From contig NC_089459.1 in the NCBI RefSeq assembly GCF_026210795.1, positions 1,984,001-2,048,000 of the forward strand: DNA of 64,000 bases. The letters are read 5' to 3'. Shown here in pieces: positions 1 to 13,658 of this stretch (positions are counted from its first letter, which is position 1; each line of letters starts with the position of its first letter). The notes beneath the pieces are model-generated. The model was not told the origin of the DNA. It did no database searches and was given only the letters and a program-made list of their open reading frames with translations. Source of the stretch: Rhizophagus irregularis. Its lineage: Eukaryota > Glomeromycota > Glomeromycetes > Glomerales > Glomeraceae. Both the position numbers and the translations under genes were made by a program.

Positions 1-673
1 ATGCAAGGAACTTAACATGCAGATCTTTGATGATCTCTTTTATTTACATCATGAAATTTTGTAATGTTTGTGTAAACACTTAATTTTATTATGGATTGTC
101 ATTACTACTTTAATGTTAAGCAAAATATTCCCTTAAATTAACGTGAAAAAATTTATTTCATTAATTAATAACTAATATTTCAATTTAGTCTTTGTAATAT
201 ATGATTTATACACTTATGGAATTGATCGGATTATCAGTATACATTGTTTATATCCATATCAGTTAAAAAGCAAAATGATTGTTAAGTTCAACATATTCAT
301 TACGTTCACAATATAATTATTTTTATGACTATTATTTTTTAAATATTCATGCCAAAGTATTGACTATATGAATCATACTTACTAGAAGAATATGAAAGCC
401 ATGTGATACTATATTGTATTACAAAAAAAATTGTCTAATTCAATTTTATTTATTGTCACGACTTTGACAAAATAATATATTTGAACTTAAAATCAAAAAA
501 TTAACTTAAATGAATAATGAGAAACTAATAATGAAATATATACATATTCACATGAAAAAAAATTTAGGTAATTCAAACATTCTATAATATAATTTTTTAT
601 ATTTTTTTTAAAAAAAATTGAACAAGTTCATTTCTAAAGATGTACATTCATTTATAAAACATTAAAATATTCA
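1..673. other. Intergenic AT-rich DNA
   Basis: No gene is recognisable in this stretch on either strand. It is AT-rich and lies 3' of the leftward RAD21 gene, so it should contain that gene's 3' untranslated region. Confidence 0.5.
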
Positions 674-3600
674 TCATGCCGGTACGTCCTCCAGTAAATC
701 AAATAATTTGTTCTAAAATAAACAAATAAATAATTAATTTAAATAATTAAATAATTTAACGTATCTAAATGATAAATTCAAGTCAACCCTACCTTGCATA
801 GGATTTCAATATCTCCGTATGGTTGTTTTTGTTGTACATGTATTACATCTTTGGTATTTAAAACTAATAATTCAAAAAATAATTTCACTGCGTCTTGTCG
901 TTTAGCCTATTAACATAAAAACTAATTAAGTTGTTTGTTTTTTATTATAAATGAAATTGTGTTAAAATAAAAGAATAATAATCGTACCGTTTCCACAACA
1001 CTTTCATAACTCACTACAGTTTGTCTTGGTTTTGTGGAGCTTTCTGCAACTTGTTCACTTATTTCTTCACGACATTTATCTCTCAAAAGTTTCATTGCTT
1101 TGATTGTATTTTTACTATACGCGTTACCGGTATTTTGTTGATCCTGTGTTTCATCTTGATCAAAAATGGTTACGCCCGGAATATTTGGCAAGTCTATTTA
1201 AAAAGTTAAAATTAATATAAATGGAAAAGTTATAAATAAACAATACAAGGTATGGAATTCCTGCTAACCTCCATCTTCCATCGGACTTGGCGGAAGCTCA
1301 GGTACATTATCATTTCCGAACTATAATAATATTAAATAAATTAACAAAAAAAAACATAATAGAACATACGGTTACGCTAAAAACTGTCTAATCCTATTAC
1401 ATTATCAATTTGATCATCGAATTCGTCATGTTCTGAGGGTGGAGCTGATGTTATGGCTTTATCTTGCGTGGATTCTTTTTCTTTTTCTTTATTCGCTTGT
1501 GTTTGTTCTGTGATATCAACATCCTGTGTTGTATCTAAAATTAGGGAAAAAAAGCACCAAATTTAAATTATTGATCTTTCGTAAATCTTAACAATACGAT
1601 GCAAATAAAACACAAAACCTTGGTTATAATCAGGAGAATTTGGGATTTCTGTTATTTCCGGGAGCTATCAAATTAAATTAAAATCATATACTTTTATTTA
1701 TTATAAAATAGGACATGAATATACTTACCACAAATTCATCATTATTTTTGTTGTCGAATGTATCAGTATCTAATTCTGTTGTACCCGACGGGCCTGGTAG
1801 TGCCTCGTTGTCGTCTTCTTGCACTTTAGATGGTGAAGATACTCTTTGACGCTTTCGAGCAAAAAGGTAACGTAATTCGGGCAAAATATTATGTGGAGCG
1901 GTTAGATCGAGAAAATACCAAGCTCCCATTTGGCGGATTTCCGCTAACCGTAATAATTTTCTTGAAACAGGAAGATATGATGGCTATAAGGCAAACAATG
2001 CTTTAGTTAATAATTCATGTCATCTAACTTATATTAAAGAGAAATTATTAACCTCAATGCAAATATCTGATGTGTCGTCTATTTGACTTTTAATATGCCT
2101 GTTAGGTAGCTCTGTTATTTCATCAACGATCAACCTTCGCTTCCTACGAACTGGCCCATGTTGTCGAACTTCCTCTTGTTCTTGAAATTCTTGCGTATCA
2201 TGTGGTTCTTGAAGCTCTTGAAACTCCTGAGATTCTTGAGGCTCTTGAGGTTCTTGTTCCTGAGGACCTTGAGGCTCTTGAAGTTGATCGTCTATAAATA
2301 ATTAGTTAATATTGTGAATCAATAAGTAGATTAAATACAAAAAAAACGATATTTTTCTTAGTTCTACCTTGTCTCTCTACGCTTCTTTGGGATGTTGGTG
2401 AAAAAATTGGACCTTCTGGGTTAATGTTGCTAATAAATGATAATCGTTGTTACAAATCTATTATTAACCGCATAAAAAAAAGGTCAAAATATCTAATAAT
2501 AATAAATTTACTTGGTTTCGTCCAAATCGAAATTAATTGGAATGTCTATGTCCATTCCATCAGGATTTTCTATATTCATAGTATCATCCTTATTTGTATC
2601 CAGGTTTGATAATATATTAGTGTCCTTAGTTATATCGGTGTTAGGGTTTAAGACATCAGTATTCTCATCAAGATTTATGTTATCGTTCAAGTCAAAGTCC
2701 AATTGTAATTCGGGACCATCATCCATCATCATTAATGGGTCATCTTCCATGCTTTTACCAATAACATCTTCCGCGGTTAACGGAATTTCGTTTTGAGCAT
2801 CTCTCGCAATTTCGATTTCCGAAGAAGTTTCATCCTCATGACTATGAGACCCTATGTCATCTTTGCCAATTGCTTTTTGATCAGGATCATCATCTAAATT
2901 TAAATCAAAATCTCGATCATCATCAGCATCCCCCAGCAAATCATCACCGATGTTCAAATCTAATGATAAATCAAAATTATCTCTTATAGTAATATCTTGA
3001 GGTCGAGAGATATTTGAACTTGAAGCGACCGGAGCGACATCACTCCATTGCCTACGGTGTAAATAAATTAATAAATTTGAGTCAAAAAATTATAAATTAA
3101 ATAAATTAAAATAGTCAAAATTCTTATTTACTTGAGATGCAAACCGGGATCTGGTAAAAGAATGTCGAATTCTGTTATATTATCCGGTAACGTAATTGAT
3201 TCGAAATTGGCAATTCTTTGATCTTCGGGAATGTCAACTTCACCGGGTCTAAATGCCTTTAAAAAAATAAATATAAATATTACAATAAATAGCGTGGATC
3301 AATATGAATAAAAATTCAGCACATTATTTACCAATTTAATTTTTAATAGAGCCTCATTACAGTCTTCTAATAGATATTTCGCTTTACGTGAATATATGCG
3401 TACGACTCCGAGCAACAATTGTCCAGATAATCGTAGAGCCATTGGGGGCTGGTCACCTCCAAGGATTGCGCCTAATTCGAACGGAAGGTTTTATATCAGT
3501 AAGTTAACGTAATAACACAAAGCTAAAACTAAGTTTAGAAATCTTTAAAAACGATTATTATAATACATACCTACAGAAGTCTGTATATTCGTTTGCAAAA

Positions 3601-3761
3601 ATTGTGTTTTACTAAGTTTTCTTTCCCAATGCGCGGCGAGCCATACTTTCGCGAGAGGGCCCTTTTTTGAATTTAATAATTGTGAATAAATGTCGCATCG
3701 TCTATTAAAAAACGTTCAAACATATTACCTTCTTTGACAATATGGCCTCCGAGTAAAACAT
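674..3761 (-). CDS. RAD21: Cohesin kleisin subunit Rad21/Scc1
   Basis: This is the kleisin that bridges the SMC1/SMC3 heads in the cohesin ring and holds sister chromatids together until separase cuts it. The first exon encodes [11 protein letters not shown] and continues across an intron as [18 protein letters not shown], the textbook Rad21/Rec8 N-terminus. A later exon gives [19 protein letters not shown], the SMC3-binding helix region. The C-terminus reads [19 protein letters not shown] then [10 protein letters not shown], the winged-helix that binds SMC1, and ends [12 protein letters not shown] after a last intron. The middle is acidic (about 2,510-3,050) with a Gln/Glu-rich run near 2,180-2,290, as expected for the disordered linker. 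About ten introns are present. The start is fixed by the invariant MFYSE. Rad21 is favoured over meiotic Rec8 by the close N- and C-terminal matches, but this was judged by eye. Confidence 0.93.
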
Positions 3762-4449
3762 TTTTGAGAGCTTAGTTTCCGCAGCGAATAAAGATACTAA
3801 AATTAATCAAAGTAGAGTCGGTGGGAAAATCGCGAAACGTAATATAAATTTGAACAGAAATCGGTTCCACGCTTTCTTAGTACACATTAGGAAAATTGCG
3901 ATATATATATATTAGAAAATTTTTGCACCCCGTGATACATTTTTGTGATACAATAACTCGTACGTCAAGTTGTCAGAGGATGAGGAATTTGCTCATTACC
4001 CACGTGATTTTGCTGTCGGTATCAATATCACACCCCTAGTCAATATTTACTACAACTACGCGTTGATGAGTTGGGAATGTAATGTGTGACAGTTTACGGC
4101 TTTACGCCGATTATACTACGTAATTAATGTGCCGTCGATCATTTCCAAAAAAAGTATCTTAAAGTATAATCTAATCGGCAAATGACGTGTAACTATAAGT
4201 TCACGTGATTAAATTGGATTCGTAGTTAAAAGTAATTTTTTTTTTGGTAGTTTTATTATTAGACTTTGTGGTTCGTTAAATACGATGTTAGATCTAAAAG
4301 ATGGATTTCGGAGTTTTCAATAGTTCCAATTGAGGAAGAATGTATTGGAAAAGAAAAAAGAACACGCTGTTTCATCCCAAACCATAGCGTTTTAGTTGAA
4401 CGCATGAGAGTTGGTTTATTGCATTAATTGAAGTTGTTTCGTTAATTGT

Positions 4450-4975
4450 ATTAATTGCCAATCCGTCTAAAATCGGCACTGCGTTACTAATAAAATTCGG
4501 GGATATTAACGATAATAAAAAAACCCGTTTTTTACATCTTACGCGCGGGATAAACTTTCACCCATTTCACCCATTTCACAAATAAAAGTGCCCTTCAATT
4601 TTTTACTAGTTCTATAAAGAAAATATTTTAAAAAAAGTCTTTAAAAAAAGCTTAGAAAGCCAAAAAATGTATGTTTGTAATGTAAATAACATAATATAGT
4701 AAAATAAAATATTGAAATTTCTTACATTTTAAGGTGTAAATCTGACGCGCGTACATAGTAAACTCATTATTTTGCATATGAACGTATAATTTTTTTTTGC
4801 AAATTCTTTTTTTTCAAGTATTTTTTCAGTATATCATATGACCTTTATTTATAGTTAATATATCGTCTATGAAAATATCTTTTTCTGAAGATTGTGTTCT
4901 AGCACAAAATCGGCAAATTTAACCCCGAATTTTATTAGTAACGCAGTGCCGTTTTTAGACGAATCGGCAATTAAT
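4450..4975. repeat. MITE-like element with 53-bp inverted repeats
   Basis: The arm at 4,450-4,502 and the reverse complement of 4,923-4,975 match at about 50 of 53 positions. They enclose about 420 bp with no open frame. Non-autonomous DNA transposons (MITEs) look like this. I cannot define the outer edge with certainty and did not find a clear target-site duplication, so the element may extend somewhat further outward. Confidence 0.55.
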
Positions 4976-5243
4976 GTAATCGATTCATGTTAAAGTTTCT
5001 TTAGTACGCGGTTTCTGCGTGTTTTACGGGTAACCAGATAAAGCGATCCGTACTTTTTTTAAGTCGAATCAACTTTACTTCGCGGAAAGAATTCATGCCA
5101 TATTAAAAGGAAAAACGGAAAAAATTTATTTTTGTGTTTTTAAAGTAAAGCCTATTTACCAATTTGGAATGTCGTCGGGCTGGATGTATGGTCGCTACGC
5201 GCCTATGCCTCGGCTGGAAGGCCTACCTCCTCTAAAGCATGGT

Positions 5244-5249
5244 CACGTG
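5244..5249. promoter_or_regulatory. CACGTG E-box upstream of RSM22
   Basis: A palindromic CACGTG lies 76 bp upstream of the RSM22 start. Two more copies occur at 4,001-4,006 and 4,202-4,207, on the RAD21 side. CACGTG is the core site of bHLH factors such as Cbf1 and USF. A role here is inference from position and recurrence only. Confidence 0.3.
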
Positions 5250-5324
5250 AGGGTGAAAAGTGATGGATTGTCAAATTTGTGATTATCGCACTTTTTTTCC
5301 TGTTATTATCCTAAATTATTTTAA

Positions 5325-7809
5325 ATGAGTTCGATTTTTCGATTTTTTGGACAAAGATTGCCTCGTTTCAAATATAACGCATTTATCAGACATCATTATG
5401 ATAATTCCTCTATTACAAATTTCCCTACAAAAAGCCCGATAAAAGAAGAGTATTTTGATAATTTGACCAAGTACGTGATAATTTTTATTTTCTTGTCCTT
5501 GCCAGTTATTTATTTTTTTTTTAATGTTTGTGTCTAAAAATCTTTTAGAGATAAAGCTTTCAGGCAAGTTTTGGACGATATAAATAAAGTTTTGTCTTCT
5601 GCTTCCATAAACGATTCTTTACGCAAAATAGAAGAGTACGAAGAAGATAATCCATATGTGCGCAAATCACCTGCAGCAATCTTTGGTACTAAAAGAATCG
5701 GCTGGGTAATATTACCTGATTGGTTAAATGAAGCAGTCCTAGAAATTGTCAAAGGTAAGCAAAAGGTAAATTTTAAACGAAAAATGTTCGATATGTGTAA
5801 TTAATTTTTTTTTATAGAACATGATAAAGAAATGATTAAACATGATGCAAACCGAATCTATCAATCTTTGCGGTCCACCACTGGCTATGATCCTAAGTTT
5901 GATGTAGATTTTAAGGGTAAACATTAATCGATTTTTATATTAATGAAGTATTAATAAAGCGATGTAATTTATTAATTCCTTTATTCTTTCAAGATCCTAT
6001 CATGGGTCCATGCAAAAGCGCACGAAATGCATTCAAACGCTTTGTTCTGGAAAATGAGGTCAAACCTCACGTTCTTGAATATGGTACTCGTGAAGCAATG
6101 GCTTATATTGCTGGGTATTTACCAATTTCCTATGGTCCAATTTTCAACGTTCTCACTGAATTAAAGAGTAGAATTCCGGATTTCTCGCCACAGAGTGTTA
6201 TGGACTTTGGAACTGGACCTGGAACTGCAATATGGTAAGTTAAGTGTAGAGGATTACGAAAATATTATATTGTATATTAATTGATTTTGTGTATAATTTT
6301 TTTTTAGGGTATCACATAACATTTGGGATAAACATGTTCCAAATTTTTTAGGGATTGATATATCTGAATCAATGTTGAGGACAGCAGAGAAACTGTTGTC
6401 ATGTATGTATTAATATCATAAATTTATTTGACAATTGAATTAATAACATAATTATTTATAATATTTTTAAGTTCAACCTAAAGAGGATCGAATAAAAAAT
6501 ATCGAATTTAAGCGTTACCTATCCTATGAACCACACGTAAAATACGATTTATTTTTTTTTAACTAATTGTATTAATTTCACTTTAAAGGTTAAACTTTTT
6601 AATTTTCTTACTTTAGCAATTGAAACATGATCTCGTGATTAGTGCATTTACTTTGAATGAGTTGCCGAATGATAATATCAGAGAAACCGTTTTGGAATCA
6701 CTATGGAATAGGACGAACGATTTATTGGTTAATAATATGAACTTCTTTTCTCTTATGTTATTCCGATCTAACCTTAAACTTTTTTTAGGTTTTGATTGAA
6801 AATGGTACTCCAGCGGGTTTTAAAATAATAGCGGAAGCACGCAAAAGAATTTTAAATATAAATAAACAAAATAATGAAGTAGAGTCAACTATTGACAATT
6901 TGGAAGATGAAACTAAAAGTATAACAAAACATGGAGCTCATGTAGTTGCACCGGTTAGTTAGTTATATGAAAGCTATTATTAATGTTATTAATTGACATT
7001 GTAATAATGGACATTATGATTAGTGTCCACATGATGGTATTTGTCCATTGGTAAAATCAAGAAATTGGTGTCATTTTTCACAACGTATAAACAGGCCGTT
7101 ATATCTCGTATGTATTATAGAAATTAAGAGATTATATGTGTAAATATGTTGTTATGCATAGCATAATATTAAAAAATTTTATCATTTTAGATGCAAACAA
7201 AAAATGTGAAAAACCACAACTTTGAAGATTCGAAATATTGCTATGTCATCCTTAGAAAGGGACAAAGGCCAAAGCTGTTAACAGAATTCACTTCAACAAA
7301 CGCAGATAAACCGTCTGACAACAAGCGCGGTGAGATACTTGTACTTTGTTATAAATGACTTGTTTTTCAAGAATTAATTTAATCCTTTTCAATTCCAAAC
7401 TTTTTAATAGATTTGACAGTCGAGGCCTATCACTGGTCACGTTTAGTTATGCCACCTATGAAACGTAGCGCACATGTTGTTTTGGATTACTGTTCAAAGA
7501 CAGGCAAATGAAATAGCTATGAATAATATGTTTTACGTTTATTAAATTAAGTAAAATGACTCTTTTTCTATAGGTTATATTGAAAGAGGTATTATCCCAA
7601 AGTCTCAAGGAAAAGTTCCATATCGGGATGCGCGTAAATCCATATGGGGTGATTTGTTCCCACACGAACCAAAGAAACCTGCTGTACGTAGGCACGCCCC
7701 ACAGTATATCGAACAAGTAGATGTAAAGAGTAAAGAAAAAGATAAAGTGAGAATTCCAAGTGGACAACGAAGTAGTAAAAAGATAAATAATAAGAAGAGA
7801 GAAGCATGA
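5325..7809 (+). CDS. RSM22: Mitochondrial small-subunit assembly methyltransferase-like protein Rsm22 (METTL17 family)
   Basis: Rsm22/METTL17 is a SAM-dependent methyltransferase-fold factor needed to assemble the mitochondrial small ribosomal subunit. Exons read in one frame from MSSIFRFFGQRLPRFKYNAF (a basic mitochondrial leader) to a lysine-rich end GQRSSKKINNKKREA. Diagnostic parts are ARNAFKRFVLENEVK, the SAM-binding motif MDFGTGPGTAIW, LVISAFTLNELPND, and the cysteine cluster CPHDGICPL followed by WCHFSQRINRP, which in this family binds an iron-sulfur cluster. AYHWSRLVMPPMKRSAHVVL is the conserved C-terminal block. Around ten small introns are present. It converges on the UMP-CMP kinase gene, 223 bp away. 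Codon and domain order fit an intact gene. Confidence 0.93.
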
Positions 7810-8032
7810 AGGTAATGTAGGATTATCAATAGCTCAAGATTCTCATTCCTTAAACGATAGACTTTTCCATATAATAAAATTCTTTATTATCTATCATTAT
7901 AAAAAAAATTATTAACAGATAATTATATAACTAAGGTATCATAAATTTTATTATGTAATTTATAAATTATACAAATAATTTAAATATAAATAAATATACA
8001 GGTTCATTAGAATAATTATGATAAACAATTCA

Positions 8033-8942
<910 letters not shown>

Positions 8943-8952
8943 ATTTTAGCTC

Positions 8953-9213
8953 TTATTTTTCTGATAAATAAAGAATAAATCAATAAATAATAAATTTGGT
9001 GCATAATTTAATAAAAATCTTACCTCTATGTTTAACTAATGAAACGTATGCTGAAACTCCAATACTTAACACTGCTAAAATAGCAATTGGGTGAGGTCCT
9101 TTCGTATTTGGGTTTTGAGAAGACTTTATTGCCTCTTTTTTAATTTTACGGTTATTTTTAGAACTAACAGAAAAGTTCCGCAATATTTTAAAAGAAGCAA
9201 GAGTTTTTTGCAT
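8953..9213 (-). CDS. Small mitochondrial single-pass membrane protein, unrecognised
   Basis: About 65 residues. An Arg/Lys/Ser-rich N-terminus (MQKTLASFKILRNFSVSSKN), typical of a mitochondrial targeting peptide, is followed by a basic stretch and a single hydrophobic segment (HPIAILAVLSIGVSAYVSLV) ending in KHREK. One intron splits the last codons: the donor follows CATAGAG and the acceptor is at about 8,961, after which a stop comes almost at once. It is divergent from QCR10 across a gap of about 200 bp, which suggests co-regulation with respiratory genes. I cannot name the family; small respiratory-chain assembly factors look like this. The C-terminal exon is inferred from splice signals. 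Confidence 0.7.
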
Positions 9214-9414
9214 AATATGCTTTAAAAAAAATTTTTTTCACCCTGAGAAAACTAAACCTTATTTCAGTACCACATCAGATAAAACAAGATTACTTTAAAT
9301 ACATATCTGTGTAACGATAAATCATCAAGTAATTTATATATAGGTGTTCACTGTATTCCTATTCTAAAAAAAAAAAAATTTTGACCAAAAAAAAAAATAT
9401 ATATACAATAAAGT

Positions 9415-9698
9415 ATGTCGGCTCTTCAAATCAAAGTACAACCTCACATCAAGAGATTAACTCTAGAAAGAGCAAGATTATGGTACATACTTCAAATTAT
9501 TATTATTCATTCATCCGTTCATTTATTAATATCATTAAATTAAAATTAAAATAAAGGGCACCATCTGTCATAGGATTTGCTGGAACTCTTGGTACAGCAG
9601 CTTTACTCTTCACTGAAACAGTCCCAAGAGTTCGTCGAGACATTTTAAGCAATATTCCTATTCTTGGCAATTATTGGCCTCAAGCAGAAAAAAAATGA
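9415..9698 (+). CDS. QCR10: Ubiquinol-cytochrome c reductase subunit 10
   Basis: This is a supernumerary single-pass subunit of respiratory complex III in the inner mitochondrial membrane. Two exons (9,415-9,482 and 9,557-9,698) give 69 residues. After a short basic start (MSALQIKVQPHIKRLTLERA), RLWAPSVIGFAGTLGTAALL is the membrane segment, and FTETVPRVRRDILSNIPILG then NYW matches the conserved end of yeast Qcr10 (TE..P......Y..IP.LG). The intron splits the Trp codon. It shares a roughly 200-bp divergent promoter with the small mitochondrial protein on the other strand. Confidence 0.85.
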
Positions 9699-10168
9699 GT
9701 CTAGATTATTTAGATTCAAGCAATTGTCTTTTTTTTTTTAAAAAAAAATTTCTTAGTAAATAAAATTACAACTATTTAGTAGTTAATTTACAATATACTA
9801 AATTGATTCTCGGAAAATAATTATTTAAATTTAATAAAGAACGAAAGTTGACTTGATAGTTTTTATTTTTAATAGGAAATATGCTAAATTATACTGACTT
9901 AGTAATATAATATAATTAACTTTTTTGAGTATCTTATTTGGAACCTAAATAAAAATACTTTACTGTCCTGAACTAAAATGAGTGTTAGTTCTCTCTCTTT
10001 TTTCATTTTATATGATCGTGTCTTTATTAATACATTATTAAACATTATGTGCATAATAATTTATTTAGAACAATTTATTATTTTAAATAGAATAATTTAG
10101 TTACCAGTAATGCTATATAATAAATATTATGTTTTCTTGAAACTTTAATTTGTAATCAATTATCAATA

Positions 10169-12661
10169 TTAAACATTAGCTTCCAAAACTGGGAGTGGCT
10201 TGTCGTAAGCAGGCGGTTTGTTGCATTTATGTTTTTTCCTAGATTTCTCATAACCAATTTCTGAAGGAATATTCCGCGGCGTCAATGTTTGTTGATTTTG
10301 ATTTTGCTCATTTGTATTTGTGGATTGAATTGAGTTAGACGTTAATTGTTGCTGGTCTACTCCTTGCGCTTCTTGTTCAGGCTGAAATTCTATTAAATTG
10401 AACTGGTGTAATAAATCTTGGCTAGATTGAATTTCTGATGTCGAAACAAACGATGAAGATTGCGATGGTGAAAGTTGAATAGGTTGTAGACCCTGAATTT
10501 GTTTCTTAAAAGTTGGATGTCAGATTTAAGTTTTGCTATCTCATAAGTTTCAGTTTGGAAATCAAACAAAATGATTTTTGAATAAAATTATTATTTACCT
10601 GGTTGATATTTTTTTCCTGTGGTTGCATAAATATTTGTGGATACGAATTAAACAACATTTCTTGTAAAGTTTGCGTTGATAAAGAATTCTTTGCAAAGTC
10701 GGTATGTTCCTGTATCTGAGATGAGCACAATTGAGAAGCTAGAATTTGTTGCTGATTTGAATCAAATTTCATCTTCGAATATTCTTGTGAAATTAATGAT
10801 TGATTATTAGTTCGAAAATTTTGAGGAACAAATTGAATGTGTGATTGTGATCGAGAATAACAGAATTTTTCCTGCATTTGAAATTGTTTATTTAAAGGAT
10901 ATAAGTTCATTTGAGATTGTAATATCGGTTGTGGTTGAGTTTGTAATAGAAAAGAAGGATTTAGCTCATTTGAATTGCATTGAGAAAAAGGTCCAACGTT
11001 CGATGGAAAAGGCTGACAAGGTTCCTCCTGCATATTTATTGTTTCTTGTGATGATGAAAACTGTTGTGATTGAAATTGAACCTGCGACTGGTTCTGTAAT
11101 AAACTATGAGACTGATTGTGTTTTTGTATTGACCCAATTTCTGATTGGCTCTGTAGAACTGTCAGCAATTCGGTCTGACTTTGCGAAGCCAATTCAGACG
11201 GTTGTGGCGTTATCAAATCATTTTGGCTTTTATTCGGATGATCTCGCACTTCTAGTAACTGCTGTTGAGATCTTAGATGTATGTTTTTCTTGGAAGGTCG
11301 TCCTTTTTGTGCAGGAATATTTTTAACTGTTATACTGCCAGCAGGATAATTACATACAATATCGGCGGTTGATGAGGATGGAAGTGTTATTGTTGTCATA
11401 TTATCTTGAGATGAACTCATCACAGAAGTAGAATCTATATTTGCAGATTCGCAAATATCATCAAATGCTTGCTGTAAAACTGCTTTAACTTTATTTGTAT
11501 ATTCATAGCTTGAGCATGCTAATGAAGCTACACGTGCTGCCAGAACTATGGTTTCAATCACTCTTTTTTCAGTCTCTCGAATCTTGATTTTCTTCCTATT
11601 TGTATGAAAATGTAGTTCGAATTGGCAAATATAATACATTTTATAATAAAATTTTTCATTTTTAATTATAATACATTCAATTAGAATACTAGATATTATA
11701 TAATCCAATTTAAAGCATATTACAAACCTACCTCTCTTCTGCTAAACGATTATAAAATCTCCTTTCATCCCAAGATAAATTTGGGAATTCTTGTTGCATC
11801 AATTGTCTTATATCTCCTGTTAAAAATCCAGAATTGGCATATTCTGCTATCCTTTGAAGGACGTTAGGAGGCCAAGGAGCCGGAATATTTTCAGGAATTA
11901 AATCATGATTATGCTGTGCATGCTGCGGATTATTTGATTTCCTGAATTCCCATTGGTTGTTGTCATCTTTAAATAAGACAATTCTCCATTTACAGTCACA
12001 TTTGATTGAGGAACGTTTTCGTTTAGTTTGTTTACTGGAATCAGCGACCCCTTCGCGTGAACAATAGATATAGATATTCTAAAATTGCAAGATAACAGAA
12101 TTAAGAACTGAGTTTATTAATATAAATAGATCAAAGTTATCAATTTTATAAAGTCCTTTTAACTGATCTATCGATTAAAATTCAAATTAAAGCAAGTGTA
12201 TTAATGATGACAGGATTAGCTACGAATTGGTTGTGTAATTGATTCAGTGTGCAATTTATATAATTTTATGCTTCTACTGTAGTATATCTCAGCCGCAGCA
12301 AATTCTATTATCGCAAATGTTGAAATATCAAACCAAGAAAGCGTAAAGGTACTGACCTTATTTGAACTGGTTTCCTGTTTCATTGTGAAACCATATTCTT
12401 TTGCTAACTGTCGACAATACGATAAGGCCTCTTTAGCACTCTGAAATTTCAAAGGTATAATTCGTGCATAAAAATTATCCATCTGTACACAAATAAGTCG
12501 GTTTCTTGTTTTAGTTATTTATCATGAATTTTTAATTCGATAAAATCAACTATCAATGAAAAAATTACCATAGTTGAAGGTGACATTTGTGTATTTATTT
12601 CATAAAAATGTAATGCATATAGGCTTGCAATCGCGTCACTTTGACTAGGAACGTAAGACAT
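10169..12661 (-). CDS. FAR1-type zinc-finger transcriptional regulator with Gln/Ser-rich tail
   Basis: Exons from 12,661 leftward encode MSYVPSQSDAIASLYALHFY, then SAKEALSYCRQLAKEYGFTM, then a cysteine/histidine block (YCSREG, KCDCKWR, HAQHNHDL). This is the FAR1/WRKY-GCM1-like DNA-binding fold used by FAR1/FHY3 proteins and Mutator transposases. The following helix (MQQEFPNLSWDERRFYNRLA) is also typical of FAR1 proteins. There is no transposase DDE domain. Instead there is a coiled region (ETEKRVIETIVLAARVASLA), an AT-hook-like GRPSKKN, and a long Gln/Ser-rich tail resembling an activation domain, ending DKPLPVLEANV. It is therefore likely a domesticated FAR1-type transcription factor. Its targets are unknown. 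The last intron acceptor near 10,517 is my choice among several and rests on keeping frame. Confidence 0.8.
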
Positions 12662-13658
12662 TATGATACTATAAATATACAACTTAAAAAAAGGTTAAAG
12701 GAAAGTTTAAAAAGACAGCAACGATGATAAGAAATAAGATAAATAAGGTAATATTAATGTTATTTATACTGTAATCTTATACTATATGATTACACATGCA
12801 AGTCGTCAACTAGCAAATTCGGAGATATAGATAAAAATGGATTTTACTATAATAAATATATATACTGCTGTCAAACACAAATAAATTGGAATTTGACACT
12901 GACATTTATTGACATTTATTAAGGGGCATCATGTCAGATTTGTTATTGCATATATTGCATAGCACTACCCAAACTGTATTTTCATATAAACAAATAATAA
13001 CAAGGATCGAAAGTGTTTTTCCAAAAGAAGCCAACCGCAGTTTATTACATCAGATCATCAGACCTTTATTTGTAATATAATACAATAACATATTTTAATG
13101 ATCTATCTAAGGAAGGTTAAAGTTCAGAGATACTGTATATCAATTGTACCAAGTAAAATTTTATGACTAATCTTTAATACAACATTGAATCAATTCAAAC
13201 TATTAGAGAATCAAAGTTCTTCATTTCTGATGGGTTATTACAATTTATTATAGACCCTTTTAAATGGTTTTTTGATCTATCTGCCTTTCAAAGCATCCAA
13301 GAAAAACTCTTTCTGTTTCTTAATAAAAACGCATATTACCTTAGGTCCTTAGGTAATAATAAAGATTGTAAAATGAGGCTTATCTTTTTAGCGGATAAGT
13401 TCTATTTCTGCGATTGTGGAAATCACATCTTCCGAATATGGATAGATAAAATCTTTTGCTCTTTGATACATTAAACAAATTATATAATGCAAGTTCTTCC
13501 TAAAAAGGAAAATATTACATCAAAATTCACGTCATCCTCATTTTTGTGACCCCATGTACATGAGGAATAAATCATGTTTGACCGTATATTTTAAATATTT
13601 GTATTTTTATTTATCAACAAGATTATTTTAACTCTAAAGATTTTCCGACACCGTATAT
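12662..13658. other. Intergenic DNA between two leftward genes
   Basis: I see no coding exon or RNA gene here. It should hold the promoter of the FAR1-type gene and the 3' region of the bL17m gene. Confidence 0.5.

Larger units (their letters stand above)
3762..5324. other. Divergent intergenic region, RAD21 / RSM22
   Basis: About 1.56 kb separates the two divergent gene starts. It holds a pair of 53-bp inverted repeats (4,450-4,502 and 4,923-4,975) and three CACGTG hexamers at 4,001, 4,202 and 5,244. I see no coding exon. Confidence 0.6.

Noticed and set aside
5160-5240. GC-richer stretch before RSM22 considered as a tRNA
   Set aside because: It has no acceptor stem pairing and no TTCGA-type T-loop.
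10841-11326. Long plus-strand open frame opposite the FAR1-type gene
   Set aside because: It is the antisense shadow of the Gln/Ser-rich coding exon on the minus strand and has no motif of its own.
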